NCBI RefSeq assembly: GCF_902833085.1
Contig: NZ_CADFEB010000012.1
Span: forward strand, 62,001 to 126,000
Direction of reading: 5' to 3'
Source: Burkholderia ubonensis
GTDB taxonomy: Bacteria; Pseudomonadota; Gammaproteobacteria; Burkholderiales; Burkholderiaceae
Length of the DNA stretch: 64,000 nucleotides
How positions within the stretch are numbered: the first letter of the stretch is position 1; every line of letters begins with the position of its first letter. Shown piece by piece: positions 37,638 to 46,726 of this stretch. The notes under the pieces are model-generated. The model ran no database searches, was not told the DNA's origin, and saw nothing but the letters and a program-made list of their open reading frames with translations. The translations under genes were made by a program, and so were the position numbers.

Positions 37638-38324
37638 ATGACGCGTCGTGCCGATCGCCTGTTCCAGATCGCCGAACTGCTGCGCGGGCGTCGCCTGACG
37701 ACCGCGCAGCAGCTGGCCGACTGGCTGTCGGTGTCGCCGCGCACCGTGTACCGCGACGTGCGCGACCTGCAACTGTCAGGGGTGCCGATCGAAGGCGAGG
37801 CCGGCATCGGCTACCGGCTGAACCGCAACGCGAGCCTGCCGCCGCTCACCTTCACCGCGGAGGAACTCGCGGCGCTCGCCGCCGGCGCGCGGATGCTCGA
37901 GACCTGGGGCGGCGCGCGCTTCGCGGGCGGCGCCCGTTCGGCGCTCGCGAAGATCGCGTCGGCGATGCCGGCCGACAAGCGCAACGCGCTCGACCGCCTG
38001 CCGGTGTTCGCGCCGTCGTTCCACATCGACGCGGCGTTCTGCGCGAAGGTCGACGCGATCCACCAGGCGGTGGACACGCGGCACGTCGTCAGCTTCGCGT
38101 ATCGCGACCGCCTCGGCGCGCACACGCAGCGCCGCGTGTGGCCGCTCGGGCTCGTGTACTGGGGCGGACGCTGGACGATCGGCGCGTGGTGCGAGCTGCG
38201 CGACGACTTTCGCACCTTCGACATCGCGCGGATGGGCGACATCACCGTGCACGAGCAGTTTCCGGACATGGAAGGGCGCCGGATCGCGGATTACATGCGG
38301 ATCGCGGAAGCGCCGATGAAGTGA
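37638..38324 (+). CDS. HTH-WYL domain transcriptional regulator (YafY-like)
   Basis: A 228-residue regulator with an N-terminal winged helix (LFQIAELLRGRRLTTAQQLADWLSVSPRTVYRDVRDL) and a C-terminal WYL domain (VSFAYRDRLGAHTQRRVWPLGLVYWGGRWTIGAWCELR). WYL domains bind small ligands or nucleic acid. The ATG follows GAGGTGCAGCA. It lies 73 bases behind the VOC gene on the same strand; the two often travel together. Confidence 0.92.
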   Translation: MTRRADRLFQIAELLRGRRLTTAQQLADWLSVSPRTVYRDVRDLQLSGVPIEGEAGIGYRLNRNASLPPLTFTAEELAALAAGARMLETWGGARFAGGARSALAKIASAMPADKRNALDRLPVFAPSFHIDAAFCAKVDAIHQAVDTRHVVSFAYRDRLGAHTQRRVWPLGLVYWGGRWTIGAWCELRDDFRTFDIARMGDITVHEQFPDMEGRRIADYMRIAEAPMK

Positions 38325-38379
38325 CGCGGCCGGGCGACGGCACGCCGCGACACGGTTGCGCGCGCCACCGCCTGTTCGC

Positions 38380-39303
38380 TCATTCCCCGAACACCACCGC
38401 GCGCTTCGGCCGTTCATCCACGTGCAGCGAGAACACGTCGGCGCGCGCATAGTGCCCGACCACGTCGAAGTCGTAACGCGCGCGCACCAGCTCGTCGAGA
38501 TCGATGCGCGCGGAGACGAGCCCCTCTTCCCCGATCAGCGGCTCGGCCACCAGGTCGCCGAGCGGCCCGACGATCACGCTGCCGCCGCGGATCAGCGGCC
38601 GCTCCGGGTCCCAGCCCGGCACGTCGATCCCGAGCGCGCGCGGCGACGGCTGCACCTGGCACGCGCTCACGACGAAGCAGCGCCCCTCGTGCGCGATATG
38701 GCGCATCGAGCTTTGCCAGACGTCGCGCTCGTCGACGGTCGGCGCGCACCAAATCTGCACGCCCTTCGCATACATCGCGCAGCGCAACAACGGCATGTGG
38801 TTCTCCCAGCAGATCGCGGCGCCGGCCCGCCCCGCGGCGGTCTCGACGACAGGCAGCGTCGAGCCGTCGCCCTGCCCCCAGATCAGTCGCTCGGTGCCGG
38901 TCGGCATCAGCTTGCGGTGCTTCGCGACGAGCCCGTCGCGCGGATCGAAAAACAGCGCCGTGCAATAGAGCGTGCTGCCGCCGCGCTCGATCACGCCGAC
39001 CACGAGGCTCGCGTCGGTGCGCTGCGAAAGCGCGGCCAGCTCGTCGGTTTCCGGCCCCGACACGTCGATCGCCTGCGCGGCGTAGCGCGCGTACGCGTCG
39101 CGGCCTTCGGGCAGCCGGTAGCCGAGCCGCGTGCCGAAGATCTCGCCTTTCGGATAGCCGCCGAGCACGGCTTCGGGCAGCACGACGAGCGATGCGCCGC
39201 TGTCGCGGATCGCCGTTTCGTAGCCGAGGATCTTGTCGAGCGTGGCGCGCGTGCCGGCGGGCGATGTGCCGAGCTGCAGCGCGGCGATGACTGAGGTGGA
39301 CAT
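38380..39303 (-). CDS. Nitrilase (carbon-nitrogen hydrolase family)
   Basis: A 307-residue nitrilase-superfamily enzyme with the catalytic triad visible: E44 in [11 protein letters not shown]131 in KHRKLMPT, and C165 in [10 protein letters not shown]. The CWENHMPL and [12 protein letters not shown] sequences point to true nitrilases (branch 1), which turn nitriles into acids and ammonia. The substrate is unknown. It is divergent from a LysR-type regulator with an 80-base shared promoter region. Confidence 0.93.
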   Translation of the reverse strand: MSTSVIAALQLGTSPAGTRATLDKILGYETAIRDSGASLVVLPEAVLGGYPKGEIFGTRLGYRLPEGRDAYARYAAQAIDVSGPETDELAALSQRTDASLVVGVIERGGSTLYCTALFFDPRDGLVAKHRKLMPTGTERLIWGQGDGSTLPVVETAAGRAGAAICWENHMPLLRCAMYAKGVQIWCAPTVDERDVWQSSMRHIAHEGRCFVVSACQVQPSPRALGIDVPGWDPERPLIRGGSVIVGPLGDLVAEPLIGEEGLVSARIDLDELVRARYDFDVVGHYARADVFSLHVDERPKRAVVFGE

Positions 39304-39352
39304 GAAGGCGTCTCCGGTGATGGGGATGACGCCATCTTTGTCGATAAGATGT

Positions 39353-39369
39353 CATCGATCAAATCGATG
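39353..39369. promoter_or_regulatory. Inverted repeat in the nitrilase-lysR divergent promoter
   Basis: CATCGAT-CAA-ATCGATG is a perfect 7-bp inverted repeat, 49 bases from the nitrilase start and 14 bases from the regulator start. Its first T and last A flank 11 bases, the T-N11-A form of LysR-type sites. It would suit binding by the adjacent regulator. Confidence 0.5.
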
Positions 39370-39383
39370 GAACGATAAGTGAT

Positions 39384-40304
39384 ATGAACAGCGATGATAT
39401 CTCGCGTATCGACCTGAACCTGCTGAAGGTCTTCGAGGCGCTGTACGAGGAAGGCGGCGCGAGTCGCGCGGCGCTGCGGCTCGACCTCACGCAGTCGGCC
39501 GTCAGCGCGGCACTCGCTCGGCTGCGCGTGCTGTACGCCGATCCGCTGTTCGTGCGCACCGGCCGCGGGCTCGCGCCGACGCCGCGCGCGGACGAGTTGA
39601 AGCCGATCCTGTCCGACGCGCTCGACCGTTGCCGGCAGAGCCTTACGATCGTGGCCGACAGCGGCGACCGGCTCAGCCGCACAATCTCGATCGGGCTGTC
39701 GGACGACTTCGAGATCGCGCTCGGCAGCGCGCTGATTGCCGCGGTCGCGAAGGAAGCGGCCGGCATCCGGCTGATCTTCCGGCAGACGTACAGCGGAATC
39801 GCGGGCGACGCGCTGCTTCGGCACGGCGTCGACCTCGCGATCGCGTCGGGCGGGTTTTCGGCGAGCGGGCTGAGCCGGCGCGCGGTTGCGACTGGCGGCT
39901 ATGCTTGCCTGATCGATCCGGCGGCGCGCACACGGCCCGCTCGTACGCTGACGCTCGCCGACTATCTGCGGCGCGACCATCTGCTGGTGTCGTCGGGCGG
40001 CGTGATCGGGATCGTCGACGAAGCGCTGGCCGCGCTCGGGCACAAGCGGCACGTGACCGCGTCGACCACGCATTTCGCGGCACTACCGTATCTGCTGCTC
40101 GGCTCCGATGCCGTTGCAACGATCCCCGCGCACGCGGCGCGGGCGATCGCGCAGGCAACGCCGCTGCAATGCGTCGCATGCCCGGTCGCGCTGCCGGGCT
40201 ATCCGGTGGAGATCGGCTGGCGCACGAGCGCGCAGCGCGACCCGGCGATCGTGCGCGTGCGGGACGCCGTCGCCGCGTGCATCGAAAGGATCGTCAGGCC
40301 GTGA
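39384..40304 (+). CDS. LysR-type regulator divergent from the nitrilase gene
   Basis: A 306-residue LysR-family regulator. The winged HTH is DLNLLKVFEALYEEGGASRAALRLDLTQSAVSAALARLR, followed by the linker RTGRGLAPTPRADEL; the sequence resembles the NodD/LinR-like group. The effector domain follows from about residue 90. It probably controls the divergent nitrilase gene in response to its substrate or product. Confidence 0.9.
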   Translation: MNSDDISRIDLNLLKVFEALYEEGGASRAALRLDLTQSAVSAALARLRVLYADPLFVRTGRGLAPTPRADELKPILSDALDRCRQSLTIVADSGDRLSRTISIGLSDDFEIALGSALIAAVAKEAAGIRLIFRQTYSGIAGDALLRHGVDLAIASGGFSASGLSRRAVATGGYACLIDPAARTRPARTLTLADYLRRDHLLVSSGGVIGIVDEALAALGHKRHVTASTTHFAALPYLLLGSDAVATIPAHAARAIAQATPLQCVACPVALPGYPVEIGWRTSAQRDPAIVRVRDAVAACIERIVRP

Positions 40305-40369
40305 AAAAAACGGCGGGCAAACGGATGAGCCGTCGCCCGCCGTGCACGCGACTGCGTTTTTCGAGTACG

Positions 40370-41824
40370 TCAATCGACCGACTTCACCATGTCCTCGATG
40401 ACCTTCTTCGCATCGCCGAACACCATCATCGTCTTGTCCATGTAGAACAGGTCGTTGTCGAGCCCCGCATACCCCGCGGCCATCGACCGCTTGTTGACGA
40501 TCACCGTGCGCGCCTTGTACGCCTCGATGATCGGCATCCCCGCGATCGGCGACTTCGGATCGTTCTTAGCGGCCGGGTTCACCACGTCGTTCGCGCCGAG
40601 CACCAGCACCACGTCGACCTGGCCGAACTCGCCGTTGATGTCCTCCATCTCGTGGACGATCTCGTACGGCACCTCCGCTTCCGCGAGCAGCACGTTCATG
40701 TGCCCCGGCATTCGCCCGGCGACCGGGTGGATCGCGTACTTCACGTCGATCCCCTTCTCGACCAGCTTGTCGGTCAGCTCCTTCAGCGCATGCTGCGCGC
40801 GCGCCACCGCGAGGCCGTAGCCCGGCACGATCACGACCGTCTCCGCGTTGCCGAGCATGAACGACGCGTCCTCCGCCGAGCCCGACTTCACCGGCCGCTG
40901 CTCCTGCGAGCCGCCTGCAGCGCCGGCCGACGCCTCGCCGCCGAAACCGCCGAGGATCACGTTGAAGAACGAGCGGTTCATCGCATGGCACATGATGTAC
41001 GACAGGATCGCGCCCGACGAGCCGACCAGCGAGCCCGCGATGATCAGCATCGCGTTGTTCAGCGAGAAGCCGATGCCCGCCGCGGCCCACCCCGAGTACG
41101 AGTTCAGCATCGACACGACCACCGGCATGTCCGCGCCGCCGATCGGGATGATGATCAGCACGCCGAGCACGAACGCGATCGCCGTCATGATCACGAACGG
41201 CAGCCACGATTGCGTCAGCATGAACAGAATGCCGAAGCCGAGCATCGCGAGCGCGAGCATCAGGTTGATCAGGTGCTGGCCCGCATACACGACCGGCGCG
41301 CCCTGGAACAGCCGGAACTTGTACTTGCCGGACAGCTTGCCGAACGCGATCACCGACCCGGAGAACGTGATCGCGCCGACGAACGTGCCGATGAACAGCT
41401 CGACCCGGTTGCCGTACGGGATGAAGTTCGACACCGTCGCGTCCTGCGGCACGAGCCCGAACGCTTCCGGCTCGGCCACCACCGCATACGCGATGCACAC
41501 CGCCGCGAGACCGATCAGCGAGTGCATCGCCGCGACGAGTTCCGGCATCTTGGTCATCTCGACGCGCGCGGCGACCACCGCGCCGACCGCGCCGCCGACC
41601 ACCAGCGCGCCGAGCAGGAGCCCGAGGCCGAGCGGCAGGTTCGCGTCGAGCAACGCAGCCTGCTTGACGATCAGCGCGATCGTCGTGAGGATCGCGATGG
41701 CCATCCCGACCATCCCGAACAGGTTGCCGCGCCGGGCGCTCTTCGGGTTCGACAGCCCCTTCAGCGCCTGGATGAAGCAGACCGACGCGATCAGGTAGAG
41801 GAGCGTAACGACGTTCATGCTCAT
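40370..41824 (-). CDS. pntB: NAD(P) transhydrogenase subunit beta
   Basis: A 484-residue beta subunit of the proton-translocating transhydrogenase, which makes NADPH from NADH using the proton gradient. About nine membrane helices occupy the first 280 residues. The NADP-binding domain III at the C-terminus has [38 protein letters not shown] and [12 protein letters not shown]. The ATG at 41824 has a strong AAGGAGG upstream and overlaps the pntAB stop by four bases. Confidence 0.97.
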   Translation of the reverse strand: MSMNVVTLLYLIASVCFIQALKGLSNPKSARRGNLFGMVGMAIAILTTIALIVKQAALLDANLPLGLGLLLGALVVGGAVGAVVAARVEMTKMPELVAAMHSLIGLAAVCIAYAVVAEPEAFGLVPQDATVSNFIPYGNRVELFIGTFVGAITFSGSVIAFGKLSGKYKFRLFQGAPVVYAGQHLINLMLALAMLGFGILFMLTQSWLPFVIMTAIAFVLGVLIIIPIGGADMPVVVSMLNSYSGWAAAGIGFSLNNAMLIIAGSLVGSSGAILSYIMCHAMNRSFFNVILGGFGGEASAGAAGGSQEQRPVKSGSAEDASFMLGNAETVVIVPGYGLAVARAQHALKELTDKLVEKGIDVKYAIHPVAGRMPGHMNVLLAEAEVPYEIVHEMEDINGEFGQVDVVLVLGANDVVNPAAKNDPKSPIAGMPIIEAYKARTVIVNKRSMAAGYAGLDNDLFYMDKTMMVFGDAKKVIEDMVKSVD

Positions 41825-42147
41825 CGCGCGCCCTCCTTGCCGCCGTCGATGCGCTTGGGCACCTTCTTCTTGAACATCTCGAGCATCCGTCTCGTGACGA
41901 GGAACCCGCCGAACACGTTGACCGCCGCGAGCACGACCGCGAGCGTGCCGAACACCTTGCCGGCCGTGCCGACCGTCAGCGCGGTGGCGAGCATCGCGCC
42001 GACGATCACGATCGCCGAGATCGCGTTGGTCACCGCCATCAGCGGCGTGTGCAGCGCGGGCGTCACGTTCCACACCACGTGGTAGCCGACGTACACCGCC
42101 AGCACGAAGATGATCACGTTGATCACCGTGTGATTGATGACTTCCAT
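41821..42147 (-). CDS. pntAB: NAD(P) transhydrogenase subunit alpha part 2
   Basis: A 108-residue membrane part of the alpha subunit. Three helices are visible ([32 protein letters not shown] and [18 protein letters not shown]), followed by the positive tail [13 protein letters not shown]. In Escherichia coli this region is fused to PntA; the separated form is common in other proteobacteria. It sits between pntAA (12 bases) and pntB (four-base overlap). Confidence 0.95.
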   Translation of the reverse strand: MEVINHTVINVIIFVLAVYVGYHVVWNVTPALHTPLMAVTNAISAIVIVGAMLATALTVGTAGKVFGTLAVVLAAVNVFGGFLVTRRMLEMFKKKVPKRIDGGKEGAR

Positions 42148-42159
42148 GGTCCCCTCCGG

Positions 42160-43299
42160 TTACTTGCGGGCGACTTCGCCGTCGCGGCACAGCAGCGTCG
42201 CGGCGACGATGTCGTCGGTCAGGTCGATGTTCAGCGTGCCTTCCTTCGTCACGATCAGCTTCATGAAGTCGAGCAGGTTGCGCGCGTACAGCGCGGACGC
42301 ATCCGACGCGACCATCGACGCGAGGTTGGTGTGGCCCGCGATCGTCACGCCGTTGTGCACGATCACCTGATCGGCGACGGTTAGCGGGCAGTTGCCGCTC
42401 TTCCTGCCGTCGAATTCCGGCCCGCGGCCGGCCGCGAGGTCGACCAGCACCGAGCCGGGCTTCATCGACTGCACGGTCTCGACCGAGATCAGCGTCGGCG
42501 CGGGACGGCCCGGGATCAGCGCGGTGGTGATGATGATGTCGGCCTGCTTCGCGCGCTCGTGCACGAGCGCGGCCTGGCGGCCGAGCCACGAGGCGGGCAT
42601 CGGCCGCGCGTAGCCGCCGACGCCTTGCGCGGCCTCGCGCTCCTCGTCGGTTTCGTAAGGCACGTCGAGGAATTTCGCGCCGAGCGACTCGATCTGCTCC
42701 TTCACGGCCGGCCGCACGTCGGACGCCTCGATCACCGCGCCGAGGCGCTTCGCGGTCGCGATCGCCTGCAGGCCCGCGACGCCCGCGCCGAGGATCAGTA
42801 CGCGCGCCGCCTTCACGGTGCCGGCGGCCGTCATCAGCATCGGCAGGAAGCGCGGGTACAGATCGGCGGCGACCAGCACCGCCTTGTAGCCGGCGATGTT
42901 CGCCTGCGACGACAGCACGTCGAGGCTCTGCGCGCGCGTGGTGCGCGGCGCGGCTTCCAGCGCGAAGCCGGTCACGCCGGCCGCCGCGAGCTGCGCGGCC
43001 TGCTCGCCGTTGAATGGATCGAGCATGCCGATCAGCACGGAGCCGCGCTTGAGCGATGGAATCTCGGTTTCGGTGGGCGCCTGGACCTTCAGCACGATGT
43101 CGGCGTCGAAAGCGGCCGACTGGTCGGTCAACTCGGCGCCGGCGGCCGCGTAGGCGTCGTCGGGATAGCTGGCCGCGACACCCGCCCCCTTCGCCACGCT
43201 CACGCGGTGGCCGGCGGCCGCGTATTTCTTGACGGTCTCCGGCGTCGCGGCCACGCGCGTCTCGTTCGCCCGCGTCTCAGCAGGCACTCCGATATGCAT
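42160..43299 (-). CDS. pntAA: NAD(P) transhydrogenase subunit alpha part 1
   Basis: A 379-residue soluble NAD(H)-binding domain I of the transhydrogenase. It begins [20 protein letters not shown]. The Rossmann motif [22 protein letters not shown] and [13 protein letters not shown] follow, then a mobile-loop region near [10 protein letters not shown]. The ATG has GGAGGAA six bases upstream. It is first in the pntAA-pntAB-pntB operon. Confidence 0.96.
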   Translation of the reverse strand: MHIGVPAETRANETRVAATPETVKKYAAAGHRVSVAKGAGVAASYPDDAYAAAGAELTDQSAAFDADIVLKVQAPTETEIPSLKRGSVLIGMLDPFNGEQAAQLAAAGVTGFALEAAPRTTRAQSLDVLSSQANIAGYKAVLVAADLYPRFLPMLMTAAGTVKAARVLILGAGVAGLQAIATAKRLGAVIEASDVRPAVKEQIESLGAKFLDVPYETDEEREAAQGVGGYARPMPASWLGRQAALVHERAKQADIIITTALIPGRPAPTLISVETVQSMKPGSVLVDLAAGRGPEFDGRKSGNCPLTVADQVIVHNGVTIAGHTNLASMVASDASALYARNLLDFMKLIVTKEGTLNIDLTDDIVAATLLCRDGEVARK

Positions 43300-43569
43300 T
43301 GTCGATTCCTCCGGTCATTACAGTAATTAATTCTTTAATTCGATTCTTACTGCGACGGCGAGCCGGACAGGCTTGCATACCGGCTCACGAGCAACGGCTA
43401 TCACGCTGCACTTTAACCGAAAGCGGGGGTCGCGCCAGCAGTTTCCGAACGACCGTGCGGCACTGTTGCGCTGCAGCACTTGACAAGCGCGCCGCCGATC
43501 CCGCGGGGTCGGAACAGCCATCGCTGCATACCCGGCAGTGTCCGGGCGCAACCGGTAAAATGCGATCCC

Positions 43570-44079
43570 ATGAAACCCGAAATCTGGACCCCGCACGTGA
43601 CCGTCGCGGCGATCGTCGAGCGCGCCGGCCGCTTTCTCGTGATCGAGGAAGAAACCTCGGCGGGCCTGCGCATCAACCAGCCCGCCGGCCACCTCGAAGC
43701 CGGCGAATCGCTCGCCGACGCCGTGATCCGCGAAACGCTCGAGGAAACCGCGCATCCGTTCGAGCCCGACGCGCTCGTCGGCGTGTACCTCGCCCATTAC
43801 GACCGCCCCGGCAACGCGGGCGCCACCTATCTGCGCTTCACGTTCTGCGGCGCGGCGGGCGAGCCGCTCGCCGGGCACCGGCTCGACGACGGCATCGTCC
43901 GCACGCTGTGGCTGACGGCCGACGAGCTGCGCGCATGCAGCGACCGCCACCGCTCGCCCGCGGTGATGCGCTGCGTCGACGACTATCTCGCCGGGCGGCG
44001 CATTCCGCTCGATTTCGTGCATACGCATTCGGTCGCGCCGCGGCCGGACGCATTCGATCGTCAGGTGGTGAACAAATGA
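43570..44079 (+). CDS. Nudix hydrolase, NudJ-like
   Basis: A 169-residue Nudix hydrolase with an intact Nudix box [21 protein letters not shown] (about residues 39-59). [20 protein letters not shown] precedes it. It resembles NudJ (phosphatase for thiamine pyrophosphate and nucleoside triphosphates), which is often paired with mnmA, as here: the stop overlaps the mnmA start as ATGA. The exact substrate is not shown. Confidence 0.92.
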   Translation: MKPEIWTPHVTVAAIVERAGRFLVIEEETSAGLRINQPAGHLEAGESLADAVIRETLEETAHPFEPDALVGVYLAHYDRPGNAGATYLRFTFCGAAGEPLAGHRLDDGIVRTLWLTADELRACSDRHRSPAVMRCVDDYLAGRRIPLDFVHTHSVAPRPDAFDRQVVNK

Positions 44080-45233
44080 GCAAACGACGTGTCGTGGTCG
44101 GCATGTCGGGCGGCGTCGATTCGTCGGTGACCGCGTGGCTGCTGAAGGAACAGGGATACGACGTCGTCGGCCTGTTCATGAAGAACTGGGAAGACGACGA
44201 CGACGGCGAATACTGCTCGACGCGCCAGGACTGGATCGACGTCGTGTCGGTCGCCGACCTGATCGGCATCGACGTCGAGGCCGTCAACTTCGCCGCCGAA
44301 TACAAGGACCGCGTGTTCGCCGAGTTCCTGCGCGAATACTCGGCCGGGCGCACGCCGAACCCGGACGTGCTGTGCAACGCCGAGATCAAGTTCAAGGCGT
44401 TCCTCGATCACGCGATGACGCTCGGCGCGGAAACGATCGCGACCGGCCACTACGCGCGCGTGCGCGAGCGCGACGGCCGCTTCGAGCTGCTGAAGGCGTT
44501 CGACCACACGAAGGACCAGTCGTATTTCCTGCACCGGCTGAACCAGGCGCAGCTGTCGAAGACGATGTTCCCGCTCGGCGAGATCCCGAAGACGAAGGTG
44601 CGCGAGATCGCCGCGCAGATCGGGCTGCCGAACGCGAAGAAGAAGGATTCGACCGGCATCTGCTTCATCGGCGAGCGGCCGTTCCGCGATTTCCTGAACC
44701 GCTATCTGCCGACGAAACCCGGCCCGATGAAGACGCCCGACGGCAAGACGGTCGGCGAGCACATCGGCCTCGCGTTCTACACGTTCGGCCAGCGCAAGGG
44801 CATCGGCCTCGGCGGCAGCAAGGACGGCAGCGGCGAGCCGTGGTTCGTCGCCGCGAAGGACATCCCGTCGAACACGCTGTACGTCGTGCAGGGCCACGAC
44901 CATCCGTGGCTGCTGTCGCGCCGGCTCGTCGCCGGCAACGTGAGCTGGACCGCCGGCGAGCCGCCGGCCGACGGCTTTGCGTGCGGCGCGAAGACCCGCT
45001 ACCGGCAGGCCGATGCGGCCTGCTCGTTCGCACGGGCCGGCGGCGAGCGCTTCTCGCTGACCTTCGACGACGCGCAATGGGCGGTCACGCCCGGCCAGTC
45101 GGCGGTGCTGTACGACGGCGAAATCTGCCTCGGCGGCGGCATCATCGAATTCGCGGCGACCGGCCAGCCGGGTCAGCCCGGCCATGAGGCGCCCACGGAA
45201 GCCGGCGCGCCGGCGCTCGTCGAAACACGCTGA
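44076..45233 (+). CDS. mnmA: tRNA-specific 2-thiouridylase MnmA
   Basis: A 385-residue enzyme that adds sulfur to uridine 34 of Lys, Glu and Gln tRNAs. The PP-loop [10 protein letters not shown] is at residues 9-18. The two catalytic cysteines are C100 ([12 protein letters not shown]) and C196 ([10 protein letters not shown]). The C-terminal 25 residues are a variable Pro/Gly/Ala-rich extension. Start and Nudix stop overlap by four bases, so the two genes are coupled. Confidence 0.97.
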   Translation: MSKRRVVVGMSGGVDSSVTAWLLKEQGYDVVGLFMKNWEDDDDGEYCSTRQDWIDVVSVADLIGIDVEAVNFAAEYKDRVFAEFLREYSAGRTPNPDVLCNAEIKFKAFLDHAMTLGAETIATGHYARVRERDGRFELLKAFDHTKDQSYFLHRLNQAQLSKTMFPLGEIPKTKVREIAAQIGLPNAKKKDSTGICFIGERPFRDFLNRYLPTKPGPMKTPDGKTVGEHIGLAFYTFGQRKGIGLGGSKDGSGEPWFVAAKDIPSNTLYVVQGHDHPWLLSRRLVAGNVSWTAGEPPADGFACGAKTRYRQADAACSFARAGGERFSLTFDDAQWAVTPGQSAVLYDGEICLGGGIIEFAATGQPGQPGHEAPTEAGAPALVETR

Positions 45234-45294
45234 GCGGCCTGCCGGCCCGTTCCCGATCCCCCTTCCCTCCCGAACCGCGCCGCGCCGCCGTCCG

Positions 45295-45669
45295 TCAGGC
45301 CGTGCGGCGCAACGCGGCGTCGTAGCGCTCGCGCGCCGCGTCGAGTTCGGGAAAATGCCGCTCGGCCCATCGGTCGAGCGCAATCAGCGTCGTCACCAGC
45401 GATTCCGCCACCGGCGTCAGCCGATATTCGACGCGCGCGGGCCGTGCGCGAAAATCCTCGCGCTCGATCAGGCCGTGGCGCTCCAGTTCGCGCAGATTCT
45501 GCGTCAGGACCTTCTGTGAAATTCCGCCGATGCGCGCGAGCAGCTCGCCGTTGCGCAACGGCCCCGCCGCCAGCGCGGGCAGGATCAGCAGCGTCCATTT
45601 GCCCGCGATCAGCGTGAGCGCGTCGCGCGCCGAACAGTCGGCCGCGTAGACGTCGCCGGGGAATGCCAT
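45295..45669 (-). CDS. HxlR-family transcriptional regulator
   Basis: A 124-residue winged-helix regulator: CSARDALTLIAGKWTLLILPALAAGPLRNGELLARIGGISQKVLTQNLRELERHGLIERE. It contains a single cysteine, C12, at the position that in several HxlR regulators senses quinones, aldehydes or hypochlorite. GGAGG precedes the ATG. It is divergent from a quinone-reductase-like gene over only 74 bases, which suggests that it represses that gene. Confidence 0.92.
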   Translation of the reverse strand: MAFPGDVYAADCSARDALTLIAGKWTLLILPALAAGPLRNGELLARIGGISQKVLTQNLRELERHGLIEREDFRARPARVEYRLTPVAESLVTTLIALDRWAERHFPELDAARERYDAALRRTA

Positions 45670-45743
45670 GGTTACCTCCGGGTGCGTAATTGCGCGGCCG
45701 GCAGCCGCGGGCCATCATCGTCGCACATCACCGGAGCCCGCTC

Positions 45744-46514
45744 ATGCATGCACTGATCCTCGTCGCCCATCCAGAACCCCGCTCGTTCAACGCGCACCTG
45801 GCCGGCGCGGCGGCGGCGGCCTGGCGCGAACAGGGACATGCCGCGACCGTCGTCGACCTGTACGCGGAGGGCTTCGACGCGCGCGAGGCGCCGTGGCATC
45901 ACCCCGACCGGCACGATCCCGCGCGTTTCGACGCGCAGCGCGAGCAACGCCATCACTGGCAGCGCGGCTCGCTCGCCCCCGAGATCCGGCAGCACCTCGA
46001 CCTGCTGCATGCGGCCGACGCGCTGATCCTGCAATTCCCGCTGTGGTGGTTCGGCGCGCCCGCGATCCTCAAAGGCTGGATGGACCGCGTATTCGTGTAT
46101 GGCGGCCTCTACGACAGCCGCCGTCGCCACGATCGCGGCGTCATGCGGGGGCGCCGCGCGCTGTTGAGCGTGACGACCGGATCGTCGGCGACGGCCTGTT
46201 CGCCCGACGGCCGCGAAGGCGACACGCGCCTGCTGCTGTGGCCGCTCATGTACGCGCTGCGCTACGTCGGCTTCGACGTGCTCGAGCCGCACCTGATCCA
46301 CGACGTGCGCGACGATCCCGACCGCGCGGCCGCGCGGCGACGGGACGCCGCCCTGCGGGAACGGGTCGACGCCTATCGCGCGCGGGTGCGCGACTGGTCC
46401 GCGTGGCCGCGGATGCCGTTCAACCGGGACGAGGACTTCGATGCCGGCGTCACGCTGAAGCCGGACGCCCCCGTGTACAGCCCGTTCATCCGCCACGCGC
46501 GACGCGAGGTCTGA
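45744..46514 (+). CDS. NAD(P)H-dependent oxidoreductase, flavodoxin-like fold
   Basis: A 256-residue FMN/FAD oxidoreductase of the KefF/MdaB/NQO group: ALILVAHPEPRSFNAHLAGAAAAAW at the start, ALILQFPLWWFGAPAILKGWMDRVFVYG in the middle. It should reduce quinones or related electrophiles with two electrons. The ATG at 45744 has GGAG upstream. It faces an HxlR regulator, the usual partner of such enzymes. The C-terminal 60 residues are longer than in the shortest members. Confidence 0.88.
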   Translation: MHALILVAHPEPRSFNAHLAGAAAAAWREQGHAATVVDLYAEGFDAREAPWHHPDRHDPARFDAQREQRHHWQRGSLAPEIRQHLDLLHAADALILQFPLWWFGAPAILKGWMDRVFVYGGLYDSRRRHDRGVMRGRRALLSVTTGSSATACSPDGREGDTRLLLWPLMYALRYVGFDVLEPHLIHDVRDDPDRAAARRRDAALRERVDAYRARVRDWSAWPRMPFNRDEDFDAGVTLKPDAPVYSPFIRHARREV

Positions 46515-46726
46515 CGCGCCCTGCCCTGCCGGCGCGTCAGCGCAGGCCTGGCGATTCCCGTAGTAGACTCTCGCCCAGCATCGGCGCCGGTCGCAGCGCG
46601 CATGCGCGGCCCCGCGAGACGGATGTCGCCGCGCACCCGGCACAGGCGGCCGCCGGCTGTTGCGCCCGCCGCCGCGCCGCTGCATCGCGCATCGCGGCGA
46701 TCCAGAAAATGTATAGGGAGTCCCCA

